The notes under the pieces are model-generated. The model made no database searches, was not told the DNA's origin, and was given only the letters and a program-made list of their open reading frames with translations. The translations under genes were made by a program, and so were the position numbers. Shown one piece after another: positions 1 to 9,341 of a DNA stretch of 32,337 nucleotides. Position 1 is the first letter of the stretch; every line of letters starts with the position of its first letter. This DNA comes from an uncultured Pelagibacteraceae bacterium (GTDB taxonomy: Bacteria; Pseudomonadota; Alphaproteobacteria; Pelagibacterales; Pelagibacteraceae): assembly GCA_902588595.1 (NCBI GenBank), contig CACIPT010000009.1, positions 1 to 32,337 of the forward strand, read 5' to 3'.

Positions 1-2
1 GA

Positions 3-80
3 GGAAGAATTAATTGTTCTTTAAATGATGATATCGGTTGGAGATGGCTTGGAATTCAATTTTCTATTGATCAAAATTAA
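3..80 (+). CDS. 3' end of an unidentified protein (partial, 5' cut by window edge)
   Basis: An open frame starts at base 3 and gives 25 residues ending ...WRWLGIQFSIDQN before TAA at 78-80. The tryptophan-containing, less A/T-biased stretch looks coding. The alternating aromatic/hydrophobic end could be a terminal beta strand, but the fragment is too short to name a family. It converges on the Bax-like gene and overlaps its stop region by 4 bp, as other convergent pairs in this window do. Function unknown. Confidence 0.4.
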   Translation, partial: GRINCSLNDDIGWRWLGIQFSIDQN

Positions 81-1201
81 ATTAAACTTTTCTCTTTGTT
101 ATTGTTTGGTAAGACTTTTGCGTCATCAAAGTCTGTTAATTTATTTTGTTCTATAATTTTTTTTAAAATTTTTATATATTCTTCTCCAGTCTCAGCGTAT
201 TTATCTAAATAGTTTACTAATTCCATACTGTTCAATTTTCCAAAAACATCTCTCTGAATTGCTCTTACTTTTCTAAATTCTTTATAACTCTTATGAGTAT
301 TTAAATTTCTTTGGTAGGCTCTAACTGATGCTTTAAGAATTTTAAATTTCATAACCTTGTGAGTATCATTACTATTTGAACCCGCTGGTTTAATTCCTTC
401 TCCACTCCAAGTCCATTGACCAAATAATGCATTACCTTCTTGAGCAAACCTTGAGGTTCCCCACCCCGTTTCTTTTGCTGCTTGTGCAATAGCCAACGAG
501 ACTGGAATTTCATCCATTCTAATTTTTAATATTGTTAAATCTCTATTAACAACTCCATATTGCTTTAATTTACTTTTTAACCATTTTTTTTCAGATTCTG
601 AGTTATTGTTTTTGTTTAAAATAGAAAATAGTGTTTTTCTTTCTAACTTAATTTTTTTATTTTCTTCTAATATTAAAGGTAAAATTATTTGTATAAATAA
701 TTCTTTTCTTCTCTTTGTACTTTCTATTGATTTAATCTCACTTGGAAGTAGATCAATATTTATTGGTTTTACTATTTTATTTTTTCTAATATCTTTTAAA
801 TTGTAATTTTCGTCTTTAAATAATTGATTAATTGTTGATGCACTTAATCTAACAGTGTCTTGTTCATTTATATCAACATCAAATACATCAAAATATACAT
901 CTTTAAATTCGACTTTTTTTTCATTTTTTTTTACTTCAATTTCTTTTCCTTTTAATACTCTGTTAAAATTTTTATTTGATTCATTAATTATAATTTTATT
1001 AGTAGCAAAAATATCCGTATACATCTTTTGTGTAAAAGGTATTAAATAAAAAAATAATATTAAAAAAATACTTGCTAGAAATGTATAATAAAAACCTAAA
1101 AAATTTTTTTGACTCTGATTATTTTTTTTTGATACTTTGTATCCTTTATTTTTAAGTATTTTTATAATTTTTAAAATGTTTGTAGAATTATAAGTTAACA
1201 T
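77..1201 (-). CDS. Bax-like membrane-anchored glucosaminidase-family protein
   Basis: A 374-residue protein with a short basic N-terminus and one hydrophobic segment at about residues 35-58 (FYYTFLASIFLILFFYLIPF), which suggests an inner-membrane anchor with the rest in the periplasm. The middle and C-terminal parts match the Bax branch of the FlgJ-type glucosaminidase family: a charged linker, a helical stretch ending LFIQIILPLILEENKKI, then the core with SLAIAQAAKETGWGTSRFA, NALFGQW and SVRAYQRNLNTHKSY. The Glu in AAKETGWG is the likely catalytic acid. Family members cleave beta-1,4 links between peptidoglycan sugars; the in vivo role of Bax is poorly known. It lies 30 bp downstream of the Nfu gene on the same strand and is probably the last gene of a murJ-trpS-nfu-bax run, which fits a cell-wall role alongside MurJ. 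Confidence 0.8.
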   Translation of the reverse strand: MLTYNSTNILKIIKILKNKGYKVSKKNNQSQKNFLGFYYTFLASIFLILFFYLIPFTQKMYTDIFATNKIIINESNKNFNRVLKGKEIEVKKNEKKVEFKDVYFDVFDVDINEQDTVRLSASTINQLFKDENYNLKDIRKNKIVKPINIDLLPSEIKSIESTKRRKELFIQIILPLILEENKKIKLERKTLFSILNKNNNSESEKKWLKSKLKQYGVVNRDLTILKIRMDEIPVSLAIAQAAKETGWGTSRFAQEGNALFGQWTWSGEGIKPAGSNSNDTHKVMKFKILKASVRAYQRNLNTHKSYKEFRKVRAIQRDVFGKLNSMELVNYLDKYAETGEEYIKILKKIIEQNKLTDFDDAKVLPNNNKEKSLI

Positions 1202-1231
1202 AAATTTCTTATATATGATTCTTTATTATTT

Positions 1232-1774
1232 TTAGAGGGCAATTACTTCTTTAATTTCAGGAATATAATGACATAAAAGATTTTGTACCCCATTTTTTAA
1301 AGTCATAGTTGAACTTGGACATCCTGAACAACTTCCCTGTAAATTAACAGTTACAACTCCATCTTTAAATTCTTTAAACTTTATATCTCCCCCATCTCTT
1401 GCTACAGCTGGTCGTATTTTAGTTTCTAATATTTTTACAATTTTTTTCTCAATGTCTGACAAATCTTTAGTTGAAAAATTTTTACTTTCTTTATCTATTA
1501 CAATTTCATTACCGTTGGAATAATAGTCATTAATAAATGAAATTATTATATGCTTTAAATCTTCCCACTCTATTTTTTCTTTCTTATTAACTGACAAAAA
1601 ATCATCAGATAAAAAAATACCAGTTACACCGTTTATAGATAAAATATTTCTAATTAATTCATTATTACTTTCACTTTTATCAGTTACTTCAAATGGAGTA
1701 TCATTAGATACTTTTTTACCTGGCAAAAACTTTAAAGAATTTGGATTGGGTGTAATTTCAGTTTGTACGAACAT
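1232..1774 (-). CDS. nfuA: Nfu/NifU-type iron-sulfur cluster carrier
   Basis: A 180-residue protein with the two-domain layout of eukaryotic and alphaproteobacterial Nfu proteins. The N-terminal Nfu_N domain starts with the typical MFVQTEITPNPNSLKFLPG and runs to about residue 90. The C-terminal NifU-like domain (about 105-180) contains RPAVARDGGDI and the cluster-binding motif GSCSGCPSS with Cys149 and Cys152. The protein would hold a 4Fe-4S cluster at a dimer interface and pass it to client enzymes in the cytoplasm; plausible clients encoded nearby include Nth. It sits 44 bp downstream of trpS on the same strand. The family call is secure. The symbol is by analogy: E. coli NfuA has a different, A-type N-terminal domain. 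Confidence 0.92.
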   Translation of the reverse strand: MFVQTEITPNPNSLKFLPGKKVSNDTPFEVTDKSESNNELIRNILSINGVTGIFLSDDFLSVNKKEKIEWEDLKHIIISFINDYYSNGNEIVIDKESKNFSTKDLSDIEKKIVKILETKIRPAVARDGGDIKFKEFKDGVVTVNLQGSCSGCPSSTMTLKNGVQNLLCHYIPEIKEVIAL

Positions 1775-1818
1775 ATTACTTATATAATTGTTATTTTAAA
1801 AAATTAAAGGATTTAAAA

Positions 1819-2820
1819 TTAAAATCCTACAATTTTTTTCATTTCTTTAACTTTTTTAGAAGTTATTTTACGAGCTTTTTCAGCACCATCTTCTAAAATT
1901 TTATCTATAAAATTATTATCTTTTTTTAATTTATTTATTTCATTAGATATTGGAGAAATTTTTTCTACAACAAGGTCTGAGAGTTTCTGTTTAAATTCAG
2001 AAAAATTTTTTCCACCAAATTCATTTATTGAATCATGCAGTGTTTGATTATTTAGACTTGAATAAATTCCTAGAAGATTTTCGACTTCCGGTCTTTTGTT
2101 CAATTGTTTATCATCAGAAGGTAGAGTTAAATTATCAGTTTTAGCTTTTTTTATTTTATTTGCTATTTCATCTTTTTTGTCTGTTAAATTTATTCTACTC
2201 AAATCTGAAGGATCGGATTTGCTCATTTTTTTTGTTCCATCTTTTAAACTCATAATTCTTGCAAAATTTTTTTGGATTAATGGCTCTGGTGCTTTAAGAA
2301 AATCAGGAGCTTTAAAATCCAAATTAAACTTTTGAGCAATATCTCTAGATAATTCTAAATGTTGTTTTTGATCTTCTCCAACAGGCACGTGTGTTGAATC
2401 GTACAATAAAATATCGGCAGCCATAAGTATTGGATATATATATAAACCAACACTTACGTTTTCTTTATCTTTGCCAGCTTTTTCTTTAAATTGTGTCATT
2501 CGATTTAACCAACCCATTCTTGCAATACATCCTAAAATCCATGAACCCTCAGAGTGAGCAGGTACTAGAGATTGATTAAAAATTATACTTTTTTTATAAT
2601 CCAATCCACTTGCAAGAAAGGCGGCTGTTGTTTCTCTTATGTTATCTTTTAAAATCTTTGGATCCTGTTTGACAGTAATTGCATGTAAATCTACAACACA
2701 ATAAACACATTCATTATCTTTTTCATTTTGCAATTCAACAAAATTTTTGATTGCTCCTAAATAATTTCCTAAATGTAAATTTCCAGTTGGTTGAACTCCA
2801 GAAAAAATTTTTTTTTTCAT
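1819..2820 (-). CDS. trpS: Tryptophan-tRNA ligase
   Basis: A 333-residue class I aminoacyl-tRNA synthetase of normal bacterial TrpRS length. The N-terminus carries [18 protein letters not shown], with HLGN as the HIGH equivalent. [16 protein letters not shown] and the tryptophan-pocket stretch [16 protein letters not shown] follow, and the second signature KMSKS is intact at residues 198-202. It charges tRNA-Trp in the cytoplasm using ATP. Only 2 bp separate it from murJ upstream, so the two are very probably cotranscribed. Confidence 0.97.
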   Translation of the reverse strand: MKKKIFSGVQPTGNLHLGNYLGAIKNFVELQNEKDNECVYCVVDLHAITVKQDPKILKDNIRETTAAFLASGLDYKKSIIFNQSLVPAHSEGSWILGCIARMGWLNRMTQFKEKAGKDKENVSVGLYIYPILMAADILLYDSTHVPVGEDQKQHLELSRDIAQKFNLDFKAPDFLKAPEPLIQKNFARIMSLKDGTKKMSKSDPSDLSRINLTDKKDEIANKIKKAKTDNLTLPSDDKQLNKRPEVENLLGIYSSLNNQTLHDSINEFGGKNFSEFKQKLSDLVVEKISPISNEINKLKKDNNFIDKILEDGAEKARKITSKKVKEMKKIVGF

Positions 2821-2822
2821 TT

Positions 2823-4352
2823 TTAATACTTTAATTTAATATCCGAAATTTTGAAAGCTTTAGTGAATATTGAGGTTATTATATAAATTAAAAAGGTAAT
2901 AATCACCAACAAAATTATAGTTAATAGTTTGTATTCGCTTTCATAAATTAAATATTCATTAAAATTTTGAATTAGTTTATAAAAAATAAAAGAAGAAAAA
3001 GAACTTACAAATAATATATTTAAAAATTTAATTGGAAAACTTTTATAAAAAGAAAAATATTTTTTTGAAAGTATATAAAATAGGAGTAAGAAAGTATTAA
3101 ACCAGGAAGATATTGTTGTTGCAATTGGTATTATAATAAAACCAATTTTATTAAAAAAATAAATACTTATAAAAATATTTAATAAAACAGAAAGTATTGA
3201 AAAATGAAAAGGAGTTTTTGTATTATGTCTTGCAAATAAGAAACTTGAAAATACTTTGATTAAAGCAAATGCAGGTAAACCTAGAGCAAAATAAAATAAT
3301 GCATGAGCTGAATTACTAACACTATTTAGGTCAAATGACCCATATCCAAATAATGCTGAGGTAATTTCATCAGATGCTATTAATAGTGCCGCTGATGCAG
3401 GCAAACTTAAAAATAAACTTAACTCTAAAGATTTATTTTGAATAAAATCAATTTTAGTACTATTTTTGCTATTTATGTATTTAGACAAACTTGGCAGTAA
3501 AACTGTACCAATTGCGATTCCGGCAATAGCTAAATTTATTTGGTAAATTCTATCAGCATAGTAAAGGTAAGATACAGCATTTGCTTGAAATGAAGCAATT
3601 ATTGTTCCAACCAAAATATTTATTTGAGTAACACCTGAGGAAAAAATACTTGGAAACAATTTTTTAAAAAACAATTTTATTTTTTTATTATTTTTAAATT
3701 TAAAAGAAATTTTTGGAATAAAATGTTTTCTAACAAAAAAAATTAAAAAAATTAATTGAATTAATCCAGCAAAACTGACTGCATATGATATATAATATAC
3801 AAGTTTGTCTGATAAAAATTTCCCAAACAATAAAACTAAAATTAAAATAACATTTAAAATAATTGGTGTTGCTGATGCAGCTGCAAATTTGTTATGAGAA
3901 TTTAATATTGCTGAAAAAAACGATGACAAACTTACAAATAGCAAAAATGGAAAAGTTATTCTTGTAAGATTAATTGCAATTTCTAATTTTTCTGAATTTT
4001 CTATAAATCCTGGTGCAATTAATGCCACAAATAGTGGCATAAAAATTTCAATTATAAAAACAATTGCAAGCAAAGATAAAAAAAGAATATTAAAAACATT
4101 ATTTGCAAATAATTCTGCACTTTTTTTACTTTTGTTTAACTCTGAAGAATAACTAGGAACAAAAGCTGCATTAAATGTTCCTTCTGAAAACAATCTTCTA
4201 AAAGTATTAGGAAATCTGAATGCAACAAAGAAAGCATCAGCAATTGGACCGGCTCCAAGGAAAATTGCAATTAGTATATCTCTTAGATACCCCGTTAATC
4301 TGCTAATTAAAGTAAAGAAGCTGAATGTACCAGTTGACTTAATTAGGTTCAT
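2823..4352 (-). CDS. murJ: Lipid II flippase MurJ (MviN family)
   Basis: A 509-residue polytopic membrane protein. The N-terminal signature [24 protein letters not shown] and the following [31 protein letters not shown] are diagnostic of MurJ/MviN, with the conserved basic residues thought to contact the lipid II headgroup. Repeated hydrophobic segments along the whole length are consistent with about 14 membrane helices. It moves lipid II to the periplasmic face for peptidoglycan synthesis. It is the first gene of a minus-strand run with trpS (2-bp gap), nfu and the Bax-like hydrolase, and is divergent from maeB with only 50 bp between starts. Confidence 0.96.
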   Translation of the reverse strand: MNLIKSTGTFSFFTLISRLTGYLRDILIAIFLGAGPIADAFFVAFRFPNTFRRLFSEGTFNAAFVPSYSSELNKSKKSAELFANNVFNILFLSLLAIVFIIEIFMPLFVALIAPGFIENSEKLEIAINLTRITFPFLLFVSLSSFFSAILNSHNKFAAASATPIILNVILILVLLFGKFLSDKLVYYISYAVSFAGLIQLIFLIFFVRKHFIPKISFKFKNNKKIKLFFKKLFPSIFSSGVTQINILVGTIIASFQANAVSYLYYADRIYQINLAIAGIAIGTVLLPSLSKYINSKNSTKIDFIQNKSLELSLFLSLPASAALLIASDEITSALFGYGSFDLNSVSNSAHALFYFALGLPAFALIKVFSSFLFARHNTKTPFHFSILSVLLNIFISIYFFNKIGFIIIPIATTISSWFNTFLLLFYILSKKYFSFYKSFPIKFLNILFVSSFSSFIFYKLIQNFNEYLIYESEYKLLTIILLVIITFLIYIITSIFTKAFKISDIKLKY

Positions 4353-4402
4353 AAATCATATTAGTCTTAAATTTGCTCCATTTGTATATCTAATTACTTA
4401 AA

Positions 4403-6715
4403 ATGAAAAAAAAGAAAATTGAACATTACTCAGATAAAGAAGCTTTAGAATTTCATAATAGCAATAAATCTGGCAAGATTGAGATTATTTCTTCAAAACC
4501 TATGACAACAAAAAGGGACTTGGCTTTAGCCTATTCTCCAGGTGTTGCGGCGCCTGTAAGAGCAATATCAAAAAATCCAGATGCTGCTTATGACTATACA
4601 AGTAAAGGAAATTTAGTAGCTGTAATAACTAATGGTTCAGCAGTTCTAGGAATGGGTAATTTGGGTGCTTTAGCATCTAAGCCTGTAATGGAAGGAAAAG
4701 CAGTATTATTTAAAAGATTTGCTGACATAAACTCTATTGATATTGAAATTGACTCATCAGATCCAAGTGAAATTATTAATAGTATTAAAAATATTGCAGG
4801 TAGTTTTGGTGGTATAAATTTAGAAGACATAGCAGCACCTGGTTGTTTTATTATTGAGGAAAAATTAAAAAAAATATTAAATATTCCAGTATTTCATGAT
4901 GATCAGCATGGTACAGCAATAATAACTACCGCGGCATTAATTAATGCACTTCATATATCAAAAAAATCAATAAAAAAAATTAAAGTAGTTGTTAATGGAG
5001 CTGGAGCTTCAGCTATAGCTTGTACTAATTTATTAAAAAATACTGGAGTACCAAAAAAAAATATAACAATGCTTGATAGTAAAGGTGTCCTATATAGAGG
5101 TAGAAAAAACCTTAATAAATGGAAATTAGCTCATGCAATTAAGACAAAAAAAAGAACTTTAGATGAAGCTATAGATGGTGCTGATGTTTTTTTAGGACTG
5201 TCTTCTAAAAGTATTTTATCAAAAAGCATGGTAAAAAAAATGGCAAAGAATCCAATTATATTTGCATGCGCAAATCCTGATCCTGAAATAACACCTGAAG
5301 AAGTAGAACAAGTAAGAAGCGATGCAATAATTGCAACTGGAAGATCTGATTACCCTAACCAAGTAAATAATCTTATTGGTTTTCCATACATATTTAGAGG
5401 AGCATTAGATGTAAGAGCTAAAACAATTAATGAAGATATGAAAGTTGCTGCTGCAAATGCAATAGCAACATTAGCTAGGGAAAGAGTGCCAGATGAAGTT
5501 GTTGCTGCGATGGGTGGCGATAGACCAACTTACGGAAAAGAATACATTATTCCATCTACATTTGATCCAAGATTAATAAGCGTAATTCCAATGGCAGTGG
5601 CAAAGGCTGCAATTAAAAGCGGGGTTGCAAGAAAAAAAATTGAAAACTTTGATGCCTATGCTGATCAATTAAAACAAAGATTGGATCCATCTGTAACAAT
5701 CATGCAAGGAATAAACTCTCAAATTAAAAAAACACAAAAAAGAATTGTTTTTACAGATGGAGAAGATGAAAATACATTAAAAGCTGCTATAGCATTTAAA
5801 AAAAGCGGCTTAGGTATTCCAATTTTAGTTGCTAAAGAAAAAGTAGTAAAAGAAAGACTTAAAGATATTGGATATAAAGAAAATCTTGATATTAAAATTA
5901 TAAACTCAACATCGAAAGAAAATAGAGAAAAATATTTAAAATATATTTTTAAAAAATTGCATGGAGATAAAGGTGAACTTGAACCGGATGTTTATGAATT
6001 ATATTTGAGAGATTGTGATAAAATAATAAGAAACGATAAAGTGGTATGGGGGTCATGCATGGTTTCATGTGGTGATGCTGATGCTATGGTTACAGGAAAT
6101 ACGAGAAGATATGGTCAATCTTTAGATAAAGTTCTTAAAGTAGTTGATTCAAGACCTGGGGAAATTATGTTTGGTCTGAATATGGTAGTAAATAAAGGTA
6201 GAACTGTATTTATTGGAGATACTTCAGTTCATGAATATCCAACTTCAGCACAAATGGCAGAAATTGCCATATCTGCTGCAAGAGTAGTTAGACTTTTTGG
6301 ATTTAATCCTAAAGTTGCTTTCTTATCGCATTCAACATTCGGACAACCTATTACCAGTAGAACAAAACATATAAGAGATGCGGTAGATATATTGAAACAA
6401 AAAAAAGTAGACTTTAAATTTGATGGAGACATGCAGCCTGATGTAGCACTAAATGAAGAATATAAAGAACTTTATCCATCTTCTGAAATAGTTGGGAACG
6501 CCAACATACTAATTATGCCTGGACAACATAGTGCTGCAATTACTTATAAAATCATGAAAACTTTAGGTGGTGCAAAAGTTATTGGACCATTGCTAATTGG
6601 CCTTGGAGAGGCAATAGAAATTGCTCCTTTAAGATCATCAACTTCAGATATTTTAAATCTTGCATCGGTTGCTGCTTACTCGGCAGGTGTAATTGATTAT
6701 AGTAAAAAAAATTAA
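4403..6715 (+). CDS. maeB: Malic enzyme with C-terminal phosphotransacetylase-like domain
   Basis: A 770-residue protein with the MaeB domain order. The malic domain (about 1-180) has DLALAYSPGVAAPVRAI and HDDQHGTAI; the Rossmann cofactor domain (about 185-420) has the dinucleotide motif GAGASA at 199-204. A phosphotransacetylase-like domain (about 435-770) contains FTDGEDENTLKAA, GNTRRYGQSL and NANILIMPGQHSAAITYK. It oxidatively decarboxylates malate to pyruvate with reduction of NAD(P), in the cytoplasm. In this family the C-terminal domain is generally regarded as regulatory (acetyl-CoA sensing and oligomerisation) rather than an active transacetylase. The residues seen do not settle NAD versus NADP preference. 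The stop codon overlaps the convergent BON lipoprotein gene by 4 bp, leaving no room for a terminator. Confidence 0.95.
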   Translation: MKKKKIEHYSDKEALEFHNSNKSGKIEIISSKPMTTKRDLALAYSPGVAAPVRAISKNPDAAYDYTSKGNLVAVITNGSAVLGMGNLGALASKPVMEGKAVLFKRFADINSIDIEIDSSDPSEIINSIKNIAGSFGGINLEDIAAPGCFIIEEKLKKILNIPVFHDDQHGTAIITTAALINALHISKKSIKKIKVVVNGAGASAIACTNLLKNTGVPKKNITMLDSKGVLYRGRKNLNKWKLAHAIKTKKRTLDEAIDGADVFLGLSSKSILSKSMVKKMAKNPIIFACANPDPEITPEEVEQVRSDAIIATGRSDYPNQVNNLIGFPYIFRGALDVRAKTINEDMKVAAANAIATLARERVPDEVVAAMGGDRPTYGKEYIIPSTFDPRLISVIPMAVAKAAIKSGVARKKIENFDAYADQLKQRLDPSVTIMQGINSQIKKTQKRIVFTDGEDENTLKAAIAFKKSGLGIPILVAKEKVVKERLKDIGYKENLDIKIINSTSKENREKYLKYIFKKLHGDKGELEPDVYELYLRDCDKIIRNDKVVWGSCMVSCGDADAMVTGNTRRYGQSLDKVLKVVDSRPGEIMFGLNMVVNKGRTVFIGDTSVHEYPTSAQMAEIAISAARVVRLFGFNPKVAFLSHSTFGQPITSRTKHIRDAVDILKQKKVDFKFDGDMQPDVALNEEYKELYPSSEIVGNANILIMPGQHSAAITYKIMKTLGGAKVIGPLLIGLGEAIEIAPLRSSTSDILNLASVAAYSAGVIDYSKKN

Positions 6716-7305
6716 TTTTTCTGAATCCTTAAATCTTCAACTAAAAGAATACTTGAAATTATATCTTTAACATCTAGTATTTGTTTTGCTTCTTCTATAA
6801 CTAACGATTGTTCTTCCTTTGATTCTGCTATTCCATAAATATAAATTTTTTTTTTATAAGTATCTATACTGTAGTTAGCAGATTTTATTTTTTTATTAAA
6901 AATTAATGCTGTTCTTAATTGTGAGGTTATTAAAACATCCTTGGCAGATTGTTTAAAATTAAATTCTTCTTTAATTTTTAGATCATTTTTGACTGACCTT
7001 GTTCCTTCTATTTCCCAAGCTAATTTGGTAATTTTTAATTTTTCCTCTGGATCATCAACTTTTCCAGTAATAAATATTCTGCCATCTAATACTTGGGTGC
7101 TTACACTTAGTAAATAATTTTTATTCATCAACAACAATTTTGCATCCAAATTCTTATCCATAATTCCATCATCAATTTGGGTACCTACTGTTCTTGGGTC
7201 TATAGCAACACTAACACCAGATCCAAATATTCCTACGGACGAAGCTCCTACACAGGCATTCAATAGAAATAAAGTTAAAATTAAATTAATTAATTTATTT
7301 TTCAT
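6712..7305 (-). CDS. BON-domain lipoprotein
   Basis: A 197-residue protein with a lipoprotein signal peptide: NKLINLILTLFLLNAC gives a lipobox with Cys18 as the likely lipidated residue. After GASSVGIFGSGVSVAIDPRTVG the mature part contains two BON-like modules, roughly residues 52-115 (DAKLLLMNKNYLLSVSTQVL...GRIFITGKVDDPEEKLK) and 120-190 (KDVLITSQLRTALIF...KKIYIYGIAESKEEQ). This is the layout of DolP/YraP-type envelope proteins, which bind anionic phospholipid and help outer-membrane integrity; in E. coli yraP also lies near the rsmI (yraL)-lpoA (yraM) cluster. Here the gene overlaps the 3' end of rsmI by 11 bp, which suggests co-translation. Family call is good; the functional match to DolP is inferred. 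Confidence 0.85.
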   Translation of the reverse strand: MKNKLINLILTLFLLNACVGASSVGIFGSGVSVAIDPRTVGTQIDDGIMDKNLDAKLLLMNKNYLLSVSTQVLDGRIFITGKVDDPEEKLKITKLAWEIEGTRSVKNDLKIKEEFNFKQSAKDVLITSQLRTALIFNKKIKSANYSIDTYKKKIYIYGIAESKEEQSLVIEEAKQILDVKDIISSILLVEDLRIQKN

Positions 7306-8158
7306 TTTTTATTTTCAGACAATAATTATAAATTTCTTTTTTTGGTATATTTTTTCCATCTTTAATTAAATCTACAATTTCCTTGATACTTAGTTTTTTA
7401 ATTAATTTTCTTATTTTTGTTTTATCAGATTCGCTCAAATTATTCGAAGTTTTATTTACAAGTTTCTTTTCTGAAAGTACTAGTGTAACCTCTCCTTTTA
7501 AACTTATATTTTTTTGATCTAGTTCACTAACATTAAACCTAAAATATTCTTCAAAATATTTGGTTATTTCCTTACAAATTAAAATTTTTCTATCTGAAAA
7601 ATATTTTTTAATTACATTTATTGATCTATTAAATTTTTTTGCAGATATAAAAAATATAATTGAACCATTTATTTTAGACAAAATTTCAAAATTTTCATTT
7701 ATTTCTGAATTATTTTCAGGAAAAAAACCATAAAAATAATATTTACTTGAAAAACCACTCATCGAAAGAGCTACAACAGGCGCAGATGCTCCTGGAATAG
7801 GAATTAAATTTATTTTTTTATTTATACATTCTTTGATAAGCACATTTCCTGGATCAGAAATAGTTGGGGTTCCTGCATCAGATATTAAGGACACAATTTT
7901 ATTTGACTTTAAAATATCAATAATTTTTTGAAGATTTTTTTTTTCATTAAATTTATGATTGGAAATTAATTTTGATTTAATTTTATATTTAGATAATAAT
8001 TTCTTTGAAACTCTTGTATCCTCACATAAAATATAGTCTGATTTTCTCAGTGCTTCCAGTGCTCTTAGGGTGATGTCTTCTAAATTTCCAATAGGTGTAG
8101 AAACAATATATAAGCCATATTTTAAATTATCATTTTGTGAGTCGTTCTGTAGATTCAT
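7295..8158 (-). CDS. rsmI: 16S rRNA 2'-O-ribose methyltransferase RsmI (C1402)
   Basis: A 287-residue member of the tetrapyrrole-methylase-fold family. Diagnostic motifs are YIVSTPIGNLEDITLRALEA near the N-terminus, DYILCEDTRVSKKLL, the SAM-binding SLISDAGTPTISDPG, and IPIPGASAPVVALSMSG. RsmI methylates the 2'-hydroxyl of cytidine 1402 in the decoding centre of 16S rRNA. The first codon at 8158 is followed by a 14-residue polar extension before the domain begins. It is head-to-head with the LpoA-like gene with 31 bp between starts and overlaps the BON lipoprotein downstream. This resembles the E. coli yraL/yraM/yraP neighbourhood with one gene inverted. Confidence 0.96.
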   Translation of the reverse strand: MNLQNDSQNDNLKYGLYIVSTPIGNLEDITLRALEALRKSDYILCEDTRVSKKLLSKYKIKSKLISNHKFNEKKNLQKIIDILKSNKIVSLISDAGTPTISDPGNVLIKECINKKINLIPIPGASAPVVALSMSGFSSKYYFYGFFPENNSEINENFEILSKINGSIIFFISAKKFNRSINVIKKYFSDRKILICKEITKYFEEYFRFNVSELDQKNISLKGEVTLVLSEKKLVNKTSNNLSESDKTKIRKLIKKLSIKEIVDLIKDGKNIPKKEIYNYCLKIKNEK

Positions 8159-8189
8159 TATTTTAATTGATTATAATATTAACATTAAA
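8159..8189. promoter_or_regulatory. Candidate divergent promoter, rsmI / LpoA-like
   Basis: The 31 bp between the two starts contain ATTATAATATT. It reads as TATAAT on the plus strand at 8172-8177 and as TATAAT on the minus strand at 8170-8175, so one near-symmetric -10 element could serve both genes. The -35 regions would lie inside the opposite coding sequences and 5' leaders would be only a few bases long. A TATAAT match is weak evidence in DNA this A/T-rich. Confidence 0.3.
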
Positions 8190-9341
8190 ATGAAAAAATT
8201 TATTCAATTTATTATTTTTACATTTATAGGTTTAATACTTAATATTTTTCAAAGTTTAGCTGATGAAAAAATTAAAATAGGCTTAGTTGTTCCTTTATCG
8301 GGAGAATATAAAGAGATTGGTAATTCAATATTAAAATCTGCAAGACTAGCAATTAACAAAATTGATGACTTGAGGATAGAAATTATTCCAAGAGATACTA
8401 AATCTAATCCAGAAACTACTTTAAGAGTTTCCAAAGAACTCCACGAACAAGGTATAAAAATAATCATTGGACCAGTTTTTAATAAAAATTTAATTTATTT
8501 AGATGAATTAAATGAGATAACATTTTTATCTTTATCAAATACAAATATAAATAATCCTAAAAATGTTATTAGTGGTGGTATAAACGCAATTTCTCAAATA
8601 AATGCTATAAAAAAATTTCAAGAATTTGCTAAATTAGAAAGAAGTATATTATTAATTCCAAATTCAGAATTTAAAAATGAAATTGAAGATGCAGTTAAAA
8701 AAACAAAAATAAAATTAAAAGATAAATTTATTTACGATTCAGATCCAACCATTTTAACATCTCAAATAGAAAAATTAACAAGATATCCTCAAAGAAAACA
8801 AAATTTGAAAGATGAAATAAAAAGATTAAAAAATTCTAATGATGTTAACAAACAAAAAAAAATTTTTAATTTAGAAAAAAGACACACATTGGGAGGAATT
8901 AATTTTGATTCTGTAATTATAGCTGATTTTGATGAAAGTTTAAAAAGTGTTACTACTTCACTGTTATATACAGATGTATCTTCAAATAGAGTTAATTATA
9001 TAACTCTAAATCAATGGTTTGATAAATCAATTCTTAAAGAAAAAAATCTACAACCAATTTATTTTCCATCAATAAACAAAGAAAATTATGATAATTTTGT
9101 TTCAGAATATTTTAATATTTATAATGAATATCCTAATCAAATATCTTTTTTGAGCTTTGACTTGGTAGGATTGGTTTATTTTTTAATATATAAAAATGAT
9201 TTTGTTATTAACAACAAAATTTTTTACAAAAAAAATAAATTTAAAGGAAAAATAGGAATTTTTGAAATTAATAAAAACAAAATAAGCCATATATTAAATT
9301 TTTATGTTGCTGAAAATGATAATTTTAAAAAAATTTTTTAA
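8190..9341 (+). CDS. Periplasmic ligand-binding-fold protein, LpoA-like penicillin-binding-protein activator
   Basis: A 383-residue protein with a signal peptide (KKFIQFIIFTFIGLILNIFQSLA, cut likely before DEKIKIG) followed by a type I periplasmic-binding fold: IKIGLVVPLSGEYKEIGNSILKSARLAI, then RDTKSNPETTLRVSKELHEQGIKIIIGP. I chose the ATG at 8190 because it directly precedes the signal peptide; an in-frame ATG at 8070 would add 40 residues overlapping rsmI in antisense. The fold is shared with Leu/Ile/Val-binding proteins, but the divergent pairing with rsmI matches the lpoA (yraM) context, where the protein activates PBP1A from the outer membrane. There is no clear lipobox, so it may be soluble in the periplasm. 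The 3' end overlaps rdgB tail-to-tail by 17 bp. Confidence 0.75.
   Translation: MKKFIQFIIFTFIGLILNIFQSLADEKIKIGLVVPLSGEYKEIGNSILKSARLAINKIDDLRIEIIPRDTKSNPETTLRVSKELHEQGIKIIIGPVFNKNLIYLDELNEITFLSLSNTNINNPKNVISGGINAISQINAIKKFQEFAKLERSILLIPNSEFKNEIEDAVKKTKIKLKDKFIYDSDPTILTSQIEKLTRYPQRKQNLKDEIKRLKNSNDVNKQKKIFNLEKRHTLGGINFDSVIIADFDESLKSVTTSLLYTDVSSNRVNYITLNQWFDKSILKEKNLQPIYFPSINKENYDNFVSEYFNIYNEYPNQISFLSFDLVGLVYFLIYKNDFVINNKIFYKKNKFKGKIGIFEINKNKISHILNFYVAENDNFKKIF

Noticed and set aside
2386-2391. CACGTG in trpS as a third parS site
   Set aside because: The flanks (gg and tg) do not match the TTTCACGTGAAA core.
4960-5060. Poly-A tracts in maeB as phase-variation sites
   Set aside because: A-runs of 6-9 occur throughout every gene here as a result of lysine codons in AT-rich DNA and do not single out contingency genes.
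8070-8189. N-terminal extension of the LpoA-like protein
   Set aside because: It is antisense to rsmI and would bury the signal peptide; the ATG at 8190 places the signal peptide at the N-terminus.
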